Shown here one piece after another: positions 43,719 to 52,542 of a DNA stretch of 64,000 nucleotides (position 1 is its first letter; each line of letters begins with the position of its first letter). The notes beneath the pieces were generated by a model, which saw nothing but the letters and a program-made list of their open reading frames with translations, did no database searches and was not told the origin of the DNA. This stretch comes from Phyllobacterium chamaecytisi. GTDB taxonomy: Bacteria > Pseudomonadota > Alphaproteobacteria > Rhizobiales > Rhizobiaceae. The stretch spans positions 248,001-312,000 of the forward strand of contig NZ_JAIQWW010000006.1 of assembly GCF_020164455.1 (NCBI RefSeq). The letters run 5' to 3'. The position numbers and the translations under genes were made by a program.

Positions 43719-44116
43719 GAGGGCGAGAGTTCCTCGGCTGTAGCCACCACCTTTGCGAGCGACGCCCCACCGGACGCTTCCGCAGCGGCAATGACCGCAC
43801 CCTCGACAATAGGTGCATTGCAGATGGCGACCATCCCGGAGCGCGATTCGCCCAGCATTTCGATCGCCATTTCGCTGTTGGTCTCCGCACCGCCGAGATC
43901 AACAAATACCGCAACTCCATGATCGGACCATGCTGCCTCTATGGCCGCAAGAATACCCGTCGCATTGGTACCGAGACCACCCTCGGAATTGCCTCCGCAC
44001 CATGAAAGCGGCACGGTATCGCCGACCATCTGGCGCACCATATCGGCAGTGCCTTTCGCAACGAGTGGCGAGTGCGATACGATCACAATACCCACATTTG
44101 CAGTGTTGCCTTTCAT
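43715..44116 (-). CDS. dhaM: DhaM EIIA-mannose-type phosphodonor
   Basis: About 133 residues from the ATG at 44114-44116, close to the DhaL stop. The EIIA-Man fold starts VGIVIVSHSPLVAKG, with the active His in SHS; GGAETNSEMAIEMLGE and APIVEGAVIAAAEAS follow. It accepts phosphate from HPr and passes it to ADP bound in DhaL. Overlaps both neighbours by 4 bp (43715-43718 and 44113-44116). Confidence 0.9.
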   Translation of the reverse strand: MKGNTANVGIVIVSHSPLVAKGTADMVRQMVGDTVPLSWCGGNSEGGLGTNATGILAAIEAAWSDHGVAVFVDLGGAETNSEMAIEMLGESRSGMVAICNAPIVEGAVIAAAEASGGASLAKVVATAEELSPS

Positions 44117-44757
44117 GCCGGACGGTACTCCCTCAGATAGCGGCAAATGGCAGTCGTCAGAAGGGCGCAGCTCGATGCCCCCGGATCGACGTGGCCAATG
44201 GAACGATCTCCGAGGAACGAAGCACGTCCCCGCATCGCCTTCATTTCAGCGGTTAGTCGAGCAGATACCTCCGCCCTTTTGGCTATATTGATCAGGGCTG
44301 ATTGCCTCGCCATTTCTGTTTGAACGGGGTAAAGCACGTCGAGCAACGTTTTGTCACCTGCAAGAGCGCGCCCGCGCCGCGCCACTGCATCGATCGCCTC
44401 TCCGAGGATGGTGGCGAAATCCGCCTCGTCCCGGGTGCCAAGCCGCCGTCCGATTTCGATCAGCAAGGTCCCGTAAAGCGGCCCTGAAGCGCCGCCGACG
44501 CTCATGACAAGCGTCATCCCAATCGTCTCGATCGCTTGCGGCAGCGGCAGGCTGCCTAACCGTTCCCGATCGAGATACACCGCCTCGCAACCACGCCGCA
44601 TGTTGGTCCCGTGATCCCCGTCGCCGATGGCCCGATCGAGCTCGCACAGGTCATCAGCATGGATCACGATGGCCTCGTGGCAGGCTTCGATCAGTCCCAG
44701 CACAAGTTCCCGATCAGTCTGCAACGACGGAAGTCTCCCCTCGTGCGACTTTACCAT
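44113..44757 (-). CDS. dhaL: DhaL nucleotide-binding kinase subunit
   Basis: A 214-residue DAK2-type subunit with the ADP/Mg-binding motif LDRAIGDGDHGTNMRRG, plus VMSVGGASGPLYGT and AGDKTLLDVLYPV. It phosphorylates the substrate held by DhaK using the phosphate from DhaM. As written it overlaps the DhaKL-fusion gene by 44 bp; a downstream GTG (codon 19) is a possible start without overlap but would trim the first helix. Confidence 0.92.
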   Translation of the reverse strand: MVKSHEGRLPSLQTDRELVLGLIEACHEAIVIHADDLCELDRAIGDGDHGTNMRRGCEAVYLDRERLGSLPLPQAIETIGMTLVMSVGGASGPLYGTLLIEIGRRLGTRDEADFATILGEAIDAVARRGRALAGDKTLLDVLYPVQTEMARQSALINIAKRAEVSARLTAEMKAMRGRASFLGDRSIGHVDPGASSCALLTTAICRYLREYRPA

Positions 44758-46399
44758 CGATCACCTTTGCAACAGTCTCGAAAGCAGCAGCGACAGCGAT
44801 GGCTCCCGGATCAGCGACACCGGCGAGATGCCCTGCACCCACATACGATGCCCGGCCCGCATTTGCTTTGGTCATCGCCATGGTGGCATTGGCACCCGCA
44901 GCTGCCGCCCTGGCAGCGTGAGACGGTCCACTTGCCGCCAAGGCTCGCAATGCCGGATCGAGCGCGTCCACCATGGTTCTGTCACCTGGTCTGGCTCCGC
45001 CGTAAAAAGTCATGCGGTCAAGGCCCTCAAGCAGCGCGGCCGGCAGATTGTTCTTCTCCGTCATTGCCTTGGCTGCTGCTGTAAAAAAGATCGAGAGCAG
45101 AACGCCACTTGATCCGCCCATACTGGTTGCCAAAATCCCACCGATCGCTGCTAACGTTTCCGCGTTGTCAGCGAGCGGCAATGATTTGATCTTGCCAAGC
45201 ACGCCTCGTGCCCCGGCAGCAACTGTCGATCCCGTATCGCCGTCTCCAGTGCGGGCATCCAGACGATTGAGCTCGGTTTCAAGCGAGATCAGATGCTGGC
45301 ATATGGCGGTCACCAACCCTTCCGCCAATGGATCGCGGCTCGCCGCGGCGATGGCCTCTCCAATAGGGACCTTGGGCGCGGGAAGAATGCCCAGGCCATG
45401 CCGTAGAACCGGCTGAGCCCACGCATGAGGATCGACGGGAGAGGCAAGCGCTGTCTCGCGTTCTGCGTCGAGTCGGATGAGCGAAAGCGAAAAGCCGTTC
45501 ATGTTGAGCGCTGTCATCATTGGCGAGGGGCCGATCACCAGCTTCACCCGATCCGCCAGCGAAGACGCAAGGACATCATGGGCAATGAGGCTCATTTCCA
45601 ATGGCGGCACAGCGCCAAGGTTGTTGATCAACAACGCATATTCGCCCGTCCCCGGCAGAGACGCCGCAAGCCGCTCCGCCATGATGGCAACGATCTTCCC
45701 GGACTCCTGCAGCGCGATACGTTCGACCCCCGGCTCGCCATGAATGCCAAGACCCAGTTCTCCCTCGTCAGTGCCGAGGCGTTGTTGCTGCTCCTGGCCC
45801 GGAATCGAGCATGTCGACAGCGAGACACCCAGCGACACAATTTCGCTGGCCGCCGATGCAGCAGATGCAGCTACATCTTCAAGGCTATCGCCGCGTTCGG
45901 CGAGAAAGCCTGCGATCTTGTGAATGAACAGTGTACCAGCAACTCCTCGCGGCTGGGCGAGGTCGGGAAGCGCGATATCGTCGGCCACGATGACCATTTC
46001 CACCCTGAACCCTTCGGCGCGCGCTCTTTCAGCGGCAAGCCCAAAATTCAGCCGGTCGCCGGTGTAATTCTTGACGATCAGCAGGCAACCTTTCGGCCCT
46101 GTAACGGCACGGATCGCCGTAAGCACGGCATCAACGCTGGGAGAGGCAAAAATCTCGCCCGATACCGCGGCCGTCAGCATGCCCCTTCCGACAAACCCGG
46201 CGTGGGAAGGCTCATGACCCGCACCGCCACCCGATATGACGGCGACCTTGGACTTGTCCCAGTCCGCACGCAGGATAACCTTGATATCCGGATAGCTATC
46301 AAGCCGCGCTAGCATTCCGGGACGACTCGTCAGCAACAGACCATCCAGCGCCTCGGTGACTATGTTTTCCCTGCGGTTGAAAAAGTGTTTCATCGGCAT
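44714..46399 (-). CDS. DhaKL fusion, ATP-dependent DHA kinase-like enzyme
   Basis: About 561 residues from the ATG at 46397-46399 (a second ATG two codons on). The N-terminal DAK1 half has ISGGGAGHEPSHAGFVGRGMLTAAVSG and LGIHGEPGVERI (covalent-substrate His); the C-terminal DAK2 half has LDARTGDGDTGSTVAAGA, SMGGSSGVLLSIFF and GARPGDRTMVDALDP. Such two-domain enzymes use ATP directly, unlike the PTS-dependent set downstream. Having both types in one operon suggests two different substrates (for example two tetruloses, or DHA and erythrulose) or two phosphate sources. Confidence 0.9.
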   Translation of the reverse strand: MPMKHFFNRRENIVTEALDGLLLTSRPGMLARLDSYPDIKVILRADWDKSKVAVISGGGAGHEPSHAGFVGRGMLTAAVSGEIFASPSVDAVLTAIRAVTGPKGCLLIVKNYTGDRLNFGLAAERARAEGFRVEMVIVADDIALPDLAQPRGVAGTLFIHKIAGFLAERGDSLEDVAASAASAASEIVSLGVSLSTCSIPGQEQQQRLGTDEGELGLGIHGEPGVERIALQESGKIVAIMAERLAASLPGTGEYALLINNLGAVPPLEMSLIAHDVLASSLADRVKLVIGPSPMMTALNMNGFSLSLIRLDAERETALASPVDPHAWAQPVLRHGLGILPAPKVPIGEAIAAASRDPLAEGLVTAICQHLISLETELNRLDARTGDGDTGSTVAAGARGVLGKIKSLPLADNAETLAAIGGILATSMGGSSGVLLSIFFTAAAKAMTEKNNLPAALLEGLDRMTFYGGARPGDRTMVDALDPALRALAASGPSHAARAAAAGANATMAMTKANAGRASYVGAGHLAGVADPGAIAVAAAFETVAKVIDGKVARGETSVVAD

Positions 46400-46457
46400 T
46401 TTCCAGTCTTTTCGCCTTTTACGCGTGTTGAACAAACCATTCGGATCCGGTAATCCC

Positions 46458-47465
46458 TCAAACCACCCTGTTTCCATCCGCACCGAAATAGAGCGGATTT
46501 CTGAGCGCTAGGCCAATTGGATCTCCCGGTTTTACGGGCAGACGCGGGTTCGCCAAGGTGATCAGCTTGCAGTCGCCGACCCGTATATGCAGGTGATTCT
46601 GGTCTCCGAGGTGCTCCACCCAATCGACGTGCGCATTGACATCGCCGCCTAGCGTTATGTCCAGATGTTCGGTCCGCGCCCCGATCGTTCGTGTACCTGC
46701 CGGGATCTTGCTGTCCGGCAGAAGGTTAACCGGAAAAAGATTAATGTGCGGCTGCCCAAGACGTGCAGCGACATGAACATTAGCCGGGTTGCTGTAGATT
46801 TCTCGCGGCGTTCCAATCTGCACCAATCGACCCTCGGTGAGAATGCCTATGCGATCGGCCATTGTCATGGCTTCGATCTGATCGTGTGTCACATAGAGAA
46901 GCGTTGATCCGAGCTCCTTCTGAATGCGTTTGAGTTCCAGCCGAAGATCGGCGCGCAACTTGGCGTCCAGCGAGGAAAGCGGCTCGTCCATGAGATAGAT
47001 CGCCGGGCGACGTACAAGCGCCCGGCCTATGGCGACCCGCTGCATTTCGCCGCCCGAAAGCCGGGTCGAGCGGTTTTCAAGCTTGTGGTCGATGCGCACC
47101 ATCCGCGCGACCTCCCGCACCCGCCTGTCGATCTCATCCTTGCCGAGACGGCGTGCCGGCGACCGCAGGGGAAAGGCCAGGTTGTCGTAGACCGACAGGT
47201 GCGGATAGAGCGAGTACTGCTGAAAAACGAACGCGACATCGCGACCCGCAGGCGCTTCTTTCGCCACATCATATCCGCCAATAATGATGCGGCCTCTGTC
47301 GGGGCGCTCCAGCCCGGCAATCAGACGCAGCGTAGTGGTCTTGCCGGCACCGGTGGGGCCAAGCAGGACGACGCATTCTCCGTCGGCAACAACCAGATCC
47401 ACATCCGCGACGGCACGGGTTTCGCCGAAATTCTTGTTGACGCCTTGCAGGACGACTTCAGCCAT
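46458..47465 (-). CDS. Glycerol/polyol-type ABC importer ATPase 2
   Basis: About 335 residues from the ATG at 47463-47465 (MAEVVLQGVNKNFG); the long upstream extension is not credible. A CUT1-class ATPase with Walker A LGPTGAGKTTTLR, signature LSGGEMQRVAIGRA, Walker B MDEPLSSLDAKL, and a C-terminal TOBE/OB region (THIS part binds regulators or sugars in relatives). It pairs with the ATPase at 47458-48555, overlapping it by 8 bp: two different ATPases per importer, as in the rhizobial glycerol system GlpSTPQUV. Confidence 0.92.
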   Translation of the reverse strand: MAEVVLQGVNKNFGETRAVADVDLVVADGECVVLLGPTGAGKTTTLRLIAGLERPDRGRIIIGGYDVAKEAPAGRDVAFVFQQYSLYPHLSVYDNLAFPLRSPARRLGKDEIDRRVREVARMVRIDHKLENRSTRLSGGEMQRVAIGRALVRRPAIYLMDEPLSSLDAKLRADLRLELKRIQKELGSTLLYVTHDQIEAMTMADRIGILTEGRLVQIGTPREIYSNPANVHVAARLGQPHINLFPVNLLPDSKIPAGTRTIGARTEHLDITLGGDVNAHVDWVEHLGDQNHLHIRVGDCKLITLANPRLPVKPGDPIGLALRNPLYFGADGNRVV

Positions 47466-48555
47466 GATGATGCTCCGCATAGCGGGACGACGGAACCGCC
47501 CTGCCCGATTTGCAGTCGAAGAGAGACAGTCTGTCGTAGTTGAGTTCAAGTCCCACGGTTTCGCCAATACGGAAATTCTGGTCGGCCGGTACACGCGCCT
47601 TGACCAGTCCTTTACCCATCTCCACGGCGACGATCTGGTTGGTCCCGTGATACTCGCTGCCAAAGACAGCGCCGCGCAAAGGGGATACATCGCTGAAACT
47701 TATATCTTCGGGCCGCACCCCGAGCGCGAGTTCGCTTTCCTCAAGGTCGAGATGGATTTCCGGCACAGAAATATCTACGCCATCGACGACAACGGATCGC
47801 GCGCCCTTTTGCAAGCCAGCCGTAAACCGCAGAAAATTCATCGGCGGCGAGCCGATAAAATCAGCGACATACATGGTCGCCGGACGACTATAGATTTCCT
47901 GAGGCGTACCGAATTGCTCGATGATACCGTGATTCATCACAGCGATCTTGTCTGCCATTGCCATCGCCTCCAGCTGGTCATGGGTCACGTAGACAGTGGT
48001 GGCATGGATCCTGTTATGCAGCTCCCGCAGTTCCCGAACCATCAGATCGCGAAACTCAGCATCCAGTGTGCCGAGAGGTTCATCCATAAGAAAGCACTTT
48101 GGCCGCCGGACGATTGCCCTACCGAGCGCCACGCGCTGACGATCGCCGCCCGCCAGTCCCGATACCGACCTGTCGAGAATATGATCGATCTGCAAGAGCT
48201 TTGCCGTCTCCTCGACGCGCGCGCGGATTTCTGCTTTGGCAACACCTTGCGCAAGCAGTGGAAACGCTATGTTCTTGCGTACATTCATGTGCGGATAAAG
48301 CGCAAAGAGCTGGAAGACAAAAGCAATATCCCGCTCCCGGGCTCGATTGAACGTGACATCTTCACCGCCAAGGAAGATCTTGCCGCTGGTCGGCAGCTCA
48401 AGACCGGCAATCATCCGTAGCGTCGTTGTCTTGCCGCAGCCTGACGGGCCAAGCAGAGCCAGGAATTCGCCATCACGGACAACGAAGCTCGAATCTTCCA
48501 CTGCGCTGAAAGCACCGAATTCCTTGCGCAGATTTTCTATTCTGATCTCTGCCAT
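47458..48555 (-). CDS. Glycerol/polyol-type ABC importer ATPase 1
   Basis: A 365-residue CUT1-class ATPase: Walker A LGPSGCGKTTTLRM, Q-loop VFQLFALYPHM, a signature-like SGLAGGDRQRVALGRA (LAGGD rather than LSGGQ), Walker B MDEPLGTLDAEFR, switch VTHDQLEAM. The altered signature is typical of the S/T subunits of this importer type rather than a defect. C-terminal OB domain present. Located between the small membrane protein and the second ATPase, with 3-bp and 8-bp junctions. Confidence 0.92.
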   Translation of the reverse strand: MAEIRIENLRKEFGAFSAVEDSSFVVRDGEFLALLGPSGCGKTTTLRMIAGLELPTSGKIFLGGEDVTFNRARERDIAFVFQLFALYPHMNVRKNIAFPLLAQGVAKAEIRARVEETAKLLQIDHILDRSVSGLAGGDRQRVALGRAIVRRPKCFLMDEPLGTLDAEFRDLMVRELRELHNRIHATTVYVTHDQLEAMAMADKIAVMNHGIIEQFGTPQEIYSRPATMYVADFIGSPPMNFLRFTAGLQKGARSVVVDGVDISVPEIHLDLEESELALGVRPEDISFSDVSPLRGAVFGSEYHGTNQIVAVEMGKGLVKARVPADQNFRIGETVGLELNYDRLSLFDCKSGRAVPSSRYAEHHHG

Positions 48556-48558
48556 CGT

Positions 48559-48765
48559 CTACTCCGGGAACTTTGAAACGATGATGAACATGAAAGTACC
48601 CGCCAGCAGTGTGACCAGCGACCATGTGTAAAAGATCAGAAGGAAGGGCTGGAACAGCATCAGGAATCCGAGGCCAATCAGACCAGTCGCAATGTTCTCC
48701 ATAGGACCGCGCGTGAGAAAGAACGGCCGTTTTTGTTTCGAGGGGACAGGTGGTTGCGCCGTCAT
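48559..48765 (-). CDS. Small membrane protein of the glycerol-type importer (GlpU-like)
   Basis: A 68-residue protein with two hydrophobic segments (about 23-40, NIATGLIGLGFLMLFQPF, and about 42-62). This small subunit (DUF2160-like) is a characteristic extra component of the rhizobial GlpSTPQUV glycerol importer. It overlaps the upstream permease stop by 4 bp. Its exact role is unknown. Confidence 0.8.
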   Translation of the reverse strand: MTAQPPVPSKQKRPFFLTRGPMENIATGLIGLGFLMLFQPFLLIFYTWSLVTLLAGTFMFIIVSKFPE

Positions 48766-49715
48766 TTGCGTACAGCTCCAAAAGTGATACCGCGCAACAG
48801 CTGCTTGCGCAGAAGGATCGTGAAAACCAGGATCGGCACGACGAAGATCGTGGTTCCCGCAGCAACGGCCGGCCAGTCCTGCCCGCCTTCACCGATGATC
48901 GTTGGAATAAACGGCGGCGCAGTCTGGGCTGCGCCCGACGTCAAGAGCACCGCGAAGGCGTATTCATTCCAGGCAAAGATGAGGCAGAAGATGGCCGTTG
49001 CGGCGATGCCCGTAGTCGCCTGCGGCAGGACGACTTTGAAAAAGGCCTGCATGCGCGTGTAGCCGTCGATCATGGCTGCCTCTTCGTATTCGCGCGGAAT
49101 TTCGTCGATGAACCCCTTCAGGAGCCAGACGGCAAGTGAGACGTTTACGGCCGTGTAAAGCAGGATCATGCCCAGCGCGGTGTCAGATAGACCAAGCTGT
49201 CGATACATCAGGTAAATGGGGATGGCGACGGCGATGGGCGGCATCATTCGCGTCGAGAGAATGAAGAATAAAAGATCTTCCGCGAGAGGAACCTTGAAAC
49301 GCGAGAATCCGTAGGCCGCGAGCGTTCCGAGCGAGACGGCGAGGAACGTCGAGCCAAAGGCGATTACCAGCGAGTTCTGGAAACGCGGCCAGTAGTTCGA
49401 AGGCCCGGCGATGACCATGTTGCGGCTTCGGGTGATTTCATCGCAGGTACTCGTCGGAGCCCCAAGCGAAGTGATATACTCGGGGGTTTGCCGGGTGCGC
49501 GTTGTAAACAGGTTGCAATAACCCTCCAGCGTCGGCTGAAATACGATTTTCGGCGGGTAGCTGATTGAATCCGGCGGGGATTTGAAGCTGGTCAGAACGA
49601 TCCATACCAGCGGGATCATCGTGATCACTGCATAGGCGATGACGATGGTCGCAGCGATGCGTTTGGAGGTACGGCTCGGCTCGACGACCGAATGGGCGGC
49701 GTTGACAGAGCTCAT
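48762..49715 (-). CDS. Glycerol/polyol-type ABC importer permease 2
   Basis: A 317-residue CUT1 (MalG-like) permease with an N-terminal membrane segment (IVIAYAVITMIPLVWIVLTSF), a large periplasmic insert with two Cys (about 67 and 89, CNLFTTRTRQ and STCDEITRS) and the coupling motif EYEEAAMIDGYTRMQAFFKVVLPQ (EAA loop). It overlaps the preceding permease by 4 bp and the small protein by 4 bp. The Cys-bearing periplasmic insert is typical of this importer type, longer than in MalG. Confidence 0.93.
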   Translation of the reverse strand: MSSVNAAHSVVEPSRTSKRIAATIVIAYAVITMIPLVWIVLTSFKSPPDSISYPPKIVFQPTLEGYCNLFTTRTRQTPEYITSLGAPTSTCDEITRSRNMVIAGPSNYWPRFQNSLVIAFGSTFLAVSLGTLAAYGFSRFKVPLAEDLLFFILSTRMMPPIAVAIPIYLMYRQLGLSDTALGMILLYTAVNVSLAVWLLKGFIDEIPREYEEAAMIDGYTRMQAFFKVVLPQATTGIAATAIFCLIFAWNEYAFAVLLTSGAAQTAPPFIPTIIGEGGQDWPAVAAGTTIFVVPILVFTILLRKQLLRGITFGAVRK

Positions 49716-50671
49716 CGCTGTTTCACCTTGTTGAGGGCTTTCACATAGATGTTGGCGAGACCGAAGACCGCGACAAACAGAATGATGGCGAAGGCGGATG
49801 CACGTCCGGTGCGCCAGCTTTCAAATGCCTCCCGCTTCAGCGTGATGGAGGCGACTTCCGTTGTCGAACCCGGGCCACCGCCGGTGAGAAGGGTCACCAT
49901 GTCGAACATCTTGAAGTTTTCGATACCACGGAAGAGTACCGCGAGCATGATGAAAGGCAGCGCCATCGGCAGCGTGATCGACCAGAACTGGCGCCAAAGC
50001 GAAGCGCGATCCACCTCGGCAGCCTCGTAGATATAGTCAGGGATCGATCGCAATCCGGCCAGGCAGATCAGCATGACGTAAGGTGTCCACATCCACGTAT
50101 CGACAATGATAATCGCCCAGGGCGAAAGCCGAACCGAACCCAGCATTTCGAACGAGGACGGCGGGATACCGGTTAGAAAAGACACGATGTGATTGAAAAG
50201 GCCAATCTGCGGTTGATAGAGAAACCGCCAGAAATTGCCGACGACGGCTGGAGACAACATCATTGGAACCAGGATGATTGTCGTCCAGAAAGCGTGCCCG
50301 CGAAATTTCCGGTCAATCAGATAAGCGAGGGAAAATCCAATCAGCGTCTGCAGCAGGATCGTCCAGAAGACGAAATGCGCCGTCGTCTGCATGGCTTGCC
50401 AGATATTGGGATCATTCAGCACCCGGCTATAATTGCTGAAGCCAACGCTTTCCAGCGCGGCATTAGGCCGGTTCGCCCGGAAATTCGTGAAGGAAAGATA
50501 GATCGCCCAGATGAGCGGAAAAATATTGACGGCCAAAAGCAGAGCGATGGCGGGCGTAATGAACAGCCATGCCATGGAGCGATCGGACAGGCCGCGAATT
50601 CTGGAAGCGATGGGCGCCGGCGTAGCACGGGCAACAGCCTCACCCAAAATGGTGGAACTTGTATCGGTCAC
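49712..50671 (-). CDS. Glycerol/polyol-type ABC importer permease 1
   Basis: About 319 residues from GTG at 50669-50671, preferred because AGGTGAAG precedes it; an ATG at 50743 would include an 8-bp-stem hairpin in the coding part. A CUT1 (MalF-like) permease with about six segments, starting MAWLFITPAIALLLAVNIFPL, and an EAA loop YEAAEVDRASLWRQFWSITLP. Forms the channel with the next permease. Confidence 0.9.
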   Translation of the reverse strand: MTDTSSTILGEAVARATPAPIASRIRGLSDRSMAWLFITPAIALLLAVNIFPLIWAIYLSFTNFRANRPNAALESVGFSNYSRVLNDPNIWQAMQTTAHFVFWTILLQTLIGFSLAYLIDRKFRGHAFWTTIILVPMMLSPAVVGNFWRFLYQPQIGLFNHIVSFLTGIPPSSFEMLGSVRLSPWAIIIVDTWMWTPYVMLICLAGLRSIPDYIYEAAEVDRASLWRQFWSITLPMALPFIMLAVLFRGIENFKMFDMVTLLTGGGPGSTTEVASITLKREAFESWRTGRASAFAIILFVAVFGLANIYVKALNKVKQR

Positions 50672-50710
50672 GGACTTCACCTGGGTTTTAAAGCGTCGCA
50701 TTCGAAAGAA

Positions 50711-50739
50711 CTGCCCGGTACGTTTTCGGATCCGGGCAG
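50711..50739 (-). promoter_or_regulatory. Intercistronic stem-loop between binding-protein and permease genes
   Basis: CTGCCCGG (50711-50718) and CCGGGCAG (50732-50739), a perfect 8-bp stem with a 13-nt loop, 37 bp beyond the binding-protein stop. Stem-loops here typically stabilise the upstream mRNA so that the periplasmic protein is made in excess. Confidence 0.5.
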
Positions 50740-50775
50740 TCATTTCAGCACGGGGTCATCTGAAGCGCCGGAGCT

Positions 50776-52101
50776 TTAAAGCTTCCCGTCGTCCTTGAAG
50801 ACCTCGGTCCAGTCCTTGACCAGCCCATCAAGCGCCTCTTTCGCCGTGCCCTTGTCTGCAACGACGTAATCGTGAAGGCGTTTCTGCATTGCCTGCAGGA
50901 GGATAGCATAGGACGGTTCCTGCCAGAAATCCTGAACCTGGTTCATGGCCACCAGGAAGTCCGCGGCAAATGGCTGACTCTCCGTAAATGTCGGATCGTT
51001 CAGCACTGTCTTGTGCACGGCGTATCCGCCAAGCGACCACCATTTTTTCTGAACATCCGGCTGGGCAAACCATTTGATATAGGCAAGAGCGCCATCCATA
51101 TTGTCAGTATTGGCAACGACGGAAATTCCCTGTCCGCCGAGTGTCGATGCCGCAACCTTCTCTTTCGGATTGACGAAGAACCCGATCTTGTCGCCGCCGA
51201 CCTTCTCGTCTTTGTAGAGACCCGGAAAGAAGGCGAACCAGTTCATCGCCATCGCAACTTGTCCGGATTTGAACGCATCGAGGCTTTCGCCCATATAGGC
51301 ATCGGTATATCCGGGCGGCGTGCAGCATTTGTAGAGTTTCTTGTAGGCTTCAAGACCGGCGACTGCTTCTGGCGAGTTGACCGCGCCCTCCATGTCGTAT
51401 TTGCCCGGCGTATTTTCATACTTGAAGCCATAGGGATAAAGCGCCGACGTTGCGCCCATGGTGATGCCTTCGGAAGCGCGTTCGGTGAAGATCGCGGCTC
51501 CGTAGACCTTCTTGCCGTCGATTTCCCGGCCATTGAAGAACTCGGCCACCTGTATCAACTCGTCCCAGGTCGTTGGGGCTGCCAGATCGCGATTGTACTT
51601 CTTTTTGAATTCAGCCTGGATTTCAGGCTGGGCAAACCAGTCCTTGCGGTAGAACCAGGCATTGGCATCGCCCATCGCTGGCAACGCCCAATAGTTCGGC
51701 GTGCCTTTCGGCCATGTCGCATAGGCGTTGACCGCTGCATCGGCGAAATCGCTCATCTTGATCCCTTCCTTGTCGAAGAAATCATTGAGCTTCACGTAGT
51801 ATCCATTTTCAGCTGAGCCCCCTAGCCATTGGCTATCTCCGATGAGGAGATCGCACAGCTTGCCGCCGGAGTTAAGTTCATTGAGGATGCGGTCGGCGAA
51901 ATTCGGCCAAGGCACGAATTCGAACTTCATTGTCGTTCCGCTTTGAGAAGTAAAATCTTTCGAGAGCTCAACCAATGCGTTGGCGGGGTCCCAGGCCGCC
52001 CAACACAAGGTCAGCTCATCGGCTTTTGCAAGGTTCGGCGCTGCAACGAACAACACAAACGCCGAGGTCGCCCCGAGCAGGGCCTGCTTTATCGTTTTCA
52101 T
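50776..52101 (-). CDS. Glycerol/polyol-type ABC importer substrate-binding protein (GlpV-like)
   Basis: About 441 residues from the ATG at 52099-52101, with GGGAGGA upstream. Signal peptide ends APNLAKA. A large family-1 solute-binding protein: LTLCWAAWDPANALVELSKDF (N-terminal ligand loop), MKFEFVPWPNFADRILNELNSGGKLCDLLIGDSQWLGG, WALPAMGDANAWFYRKDWF. This size and the N-terminal CWAAWDP pattern match the GlpV/DUF-type receptors of rhizobial glycerol importers. First gene of the importer-kinase operon that ends at 41759; substrate inferred as a C3-C4 polyol or ketose. Confidence 0.92.
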   Translation of the reverse strand: MKTIKQALLGATSAFVLFVAAPNLAKADELTLCWAAWDPANALVELSKDFTSQSGTTMKFEFVPWPNFADRILNELNSGGKLCDLLIGDSQWLGGSAENGYYVKLNDFFDKEGIKMSDFADAAVNAYATWPKGTPNYWALPAMGDANAWFYRKDWFAQPEIQAEFKKKYNRDLAAPTTWDELIQVAEFFNGREIDGKKVYGAAIFTERASEGITMGATSALYPYGFKYENTPGKYDMEGAVNSPEAVAGLEAYKKLYKCCTPPGYTDAYMGESLDAFKSGQVAMAMNWFAFFPGLYKDEKVGGDKIGFFVNPKEKVAASTLGGQGISVVANTDNMDGALAYIKWFAQPDVQKKWWSLGGYAVHKTVLNDPTFTESQPFAADFLVAMNQVQDFWQEPSYAILLQAMQKRLHDYVVADKGTAKEALDGLVKDWTEVFKDDGKL

Positions 52102-52201
52102 GCATTCCTCCCAGATACACAAGCGACACCGCGCCGCTCTTTGAAAAGATCCTTCGTTCCCTTGTTCTCACACGATATCCCCATCGTGTTGAGTAATTTT
52201 G

Positions 52202-52456
52202 TTAAGTAATACCCTCTTTACTGAACATTTCAAGCATAAATCGTTGCTGCACCGCACACCTTGGTGTTGGATTGGGCTGCACTTCCGAAGCCTGTCCCAA
52301 GAGCGACCAGAGCTTATCGACCTCTTTCGCAAGGGCGGATGAGATAGGGACTTCCTTGTTAAGCCGCTTCGCCAAATGAAAGACGGTGTTGACAGCACTG
52401 CGACGGAAAGCATGCGCGAACTCTATGGGTTGCCTATGCGGCTGACAGTCCATCAT
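52202..52456 (-). CDS. Possible hypothetical protein (84 aa)
   Basis: Frame from an ATG pair near 52456, in a 441-bp gap (52102-52542) between the importer operon and bcsN. The product (MMDCQPHRQPIEFAHAFRRS...) is soluble, helical and unassigned; third-base GC is moderately high, which favours coding. No ribosome site of note. Otherwise the gap shows no gene. Confidence 0.3.
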   Translation of the reverse strand: MMDCQPHRQPIEFAHAFRRSAVNTVFHLAKRLNKEVPISSALAKEVDKLWSLLGQASEVQPNPTPRCAVQQRFMLEMFSKEGIT

Positions 52457-52542
52457 CCCAAGATCAACGTTATCCGCGGAAATAAAACGGTTAATCTGAC
52501 TTTTCCCAAGGTATTTGGACCACAACCTTTGAACGAATCAGT

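Noticed and set aside
46458-48555. Possible recent duplication of one ATPase gene
   Set aside because: The two ATPases differ throughout, including the signature motif; two distinct ATPases are normal for this importer type.
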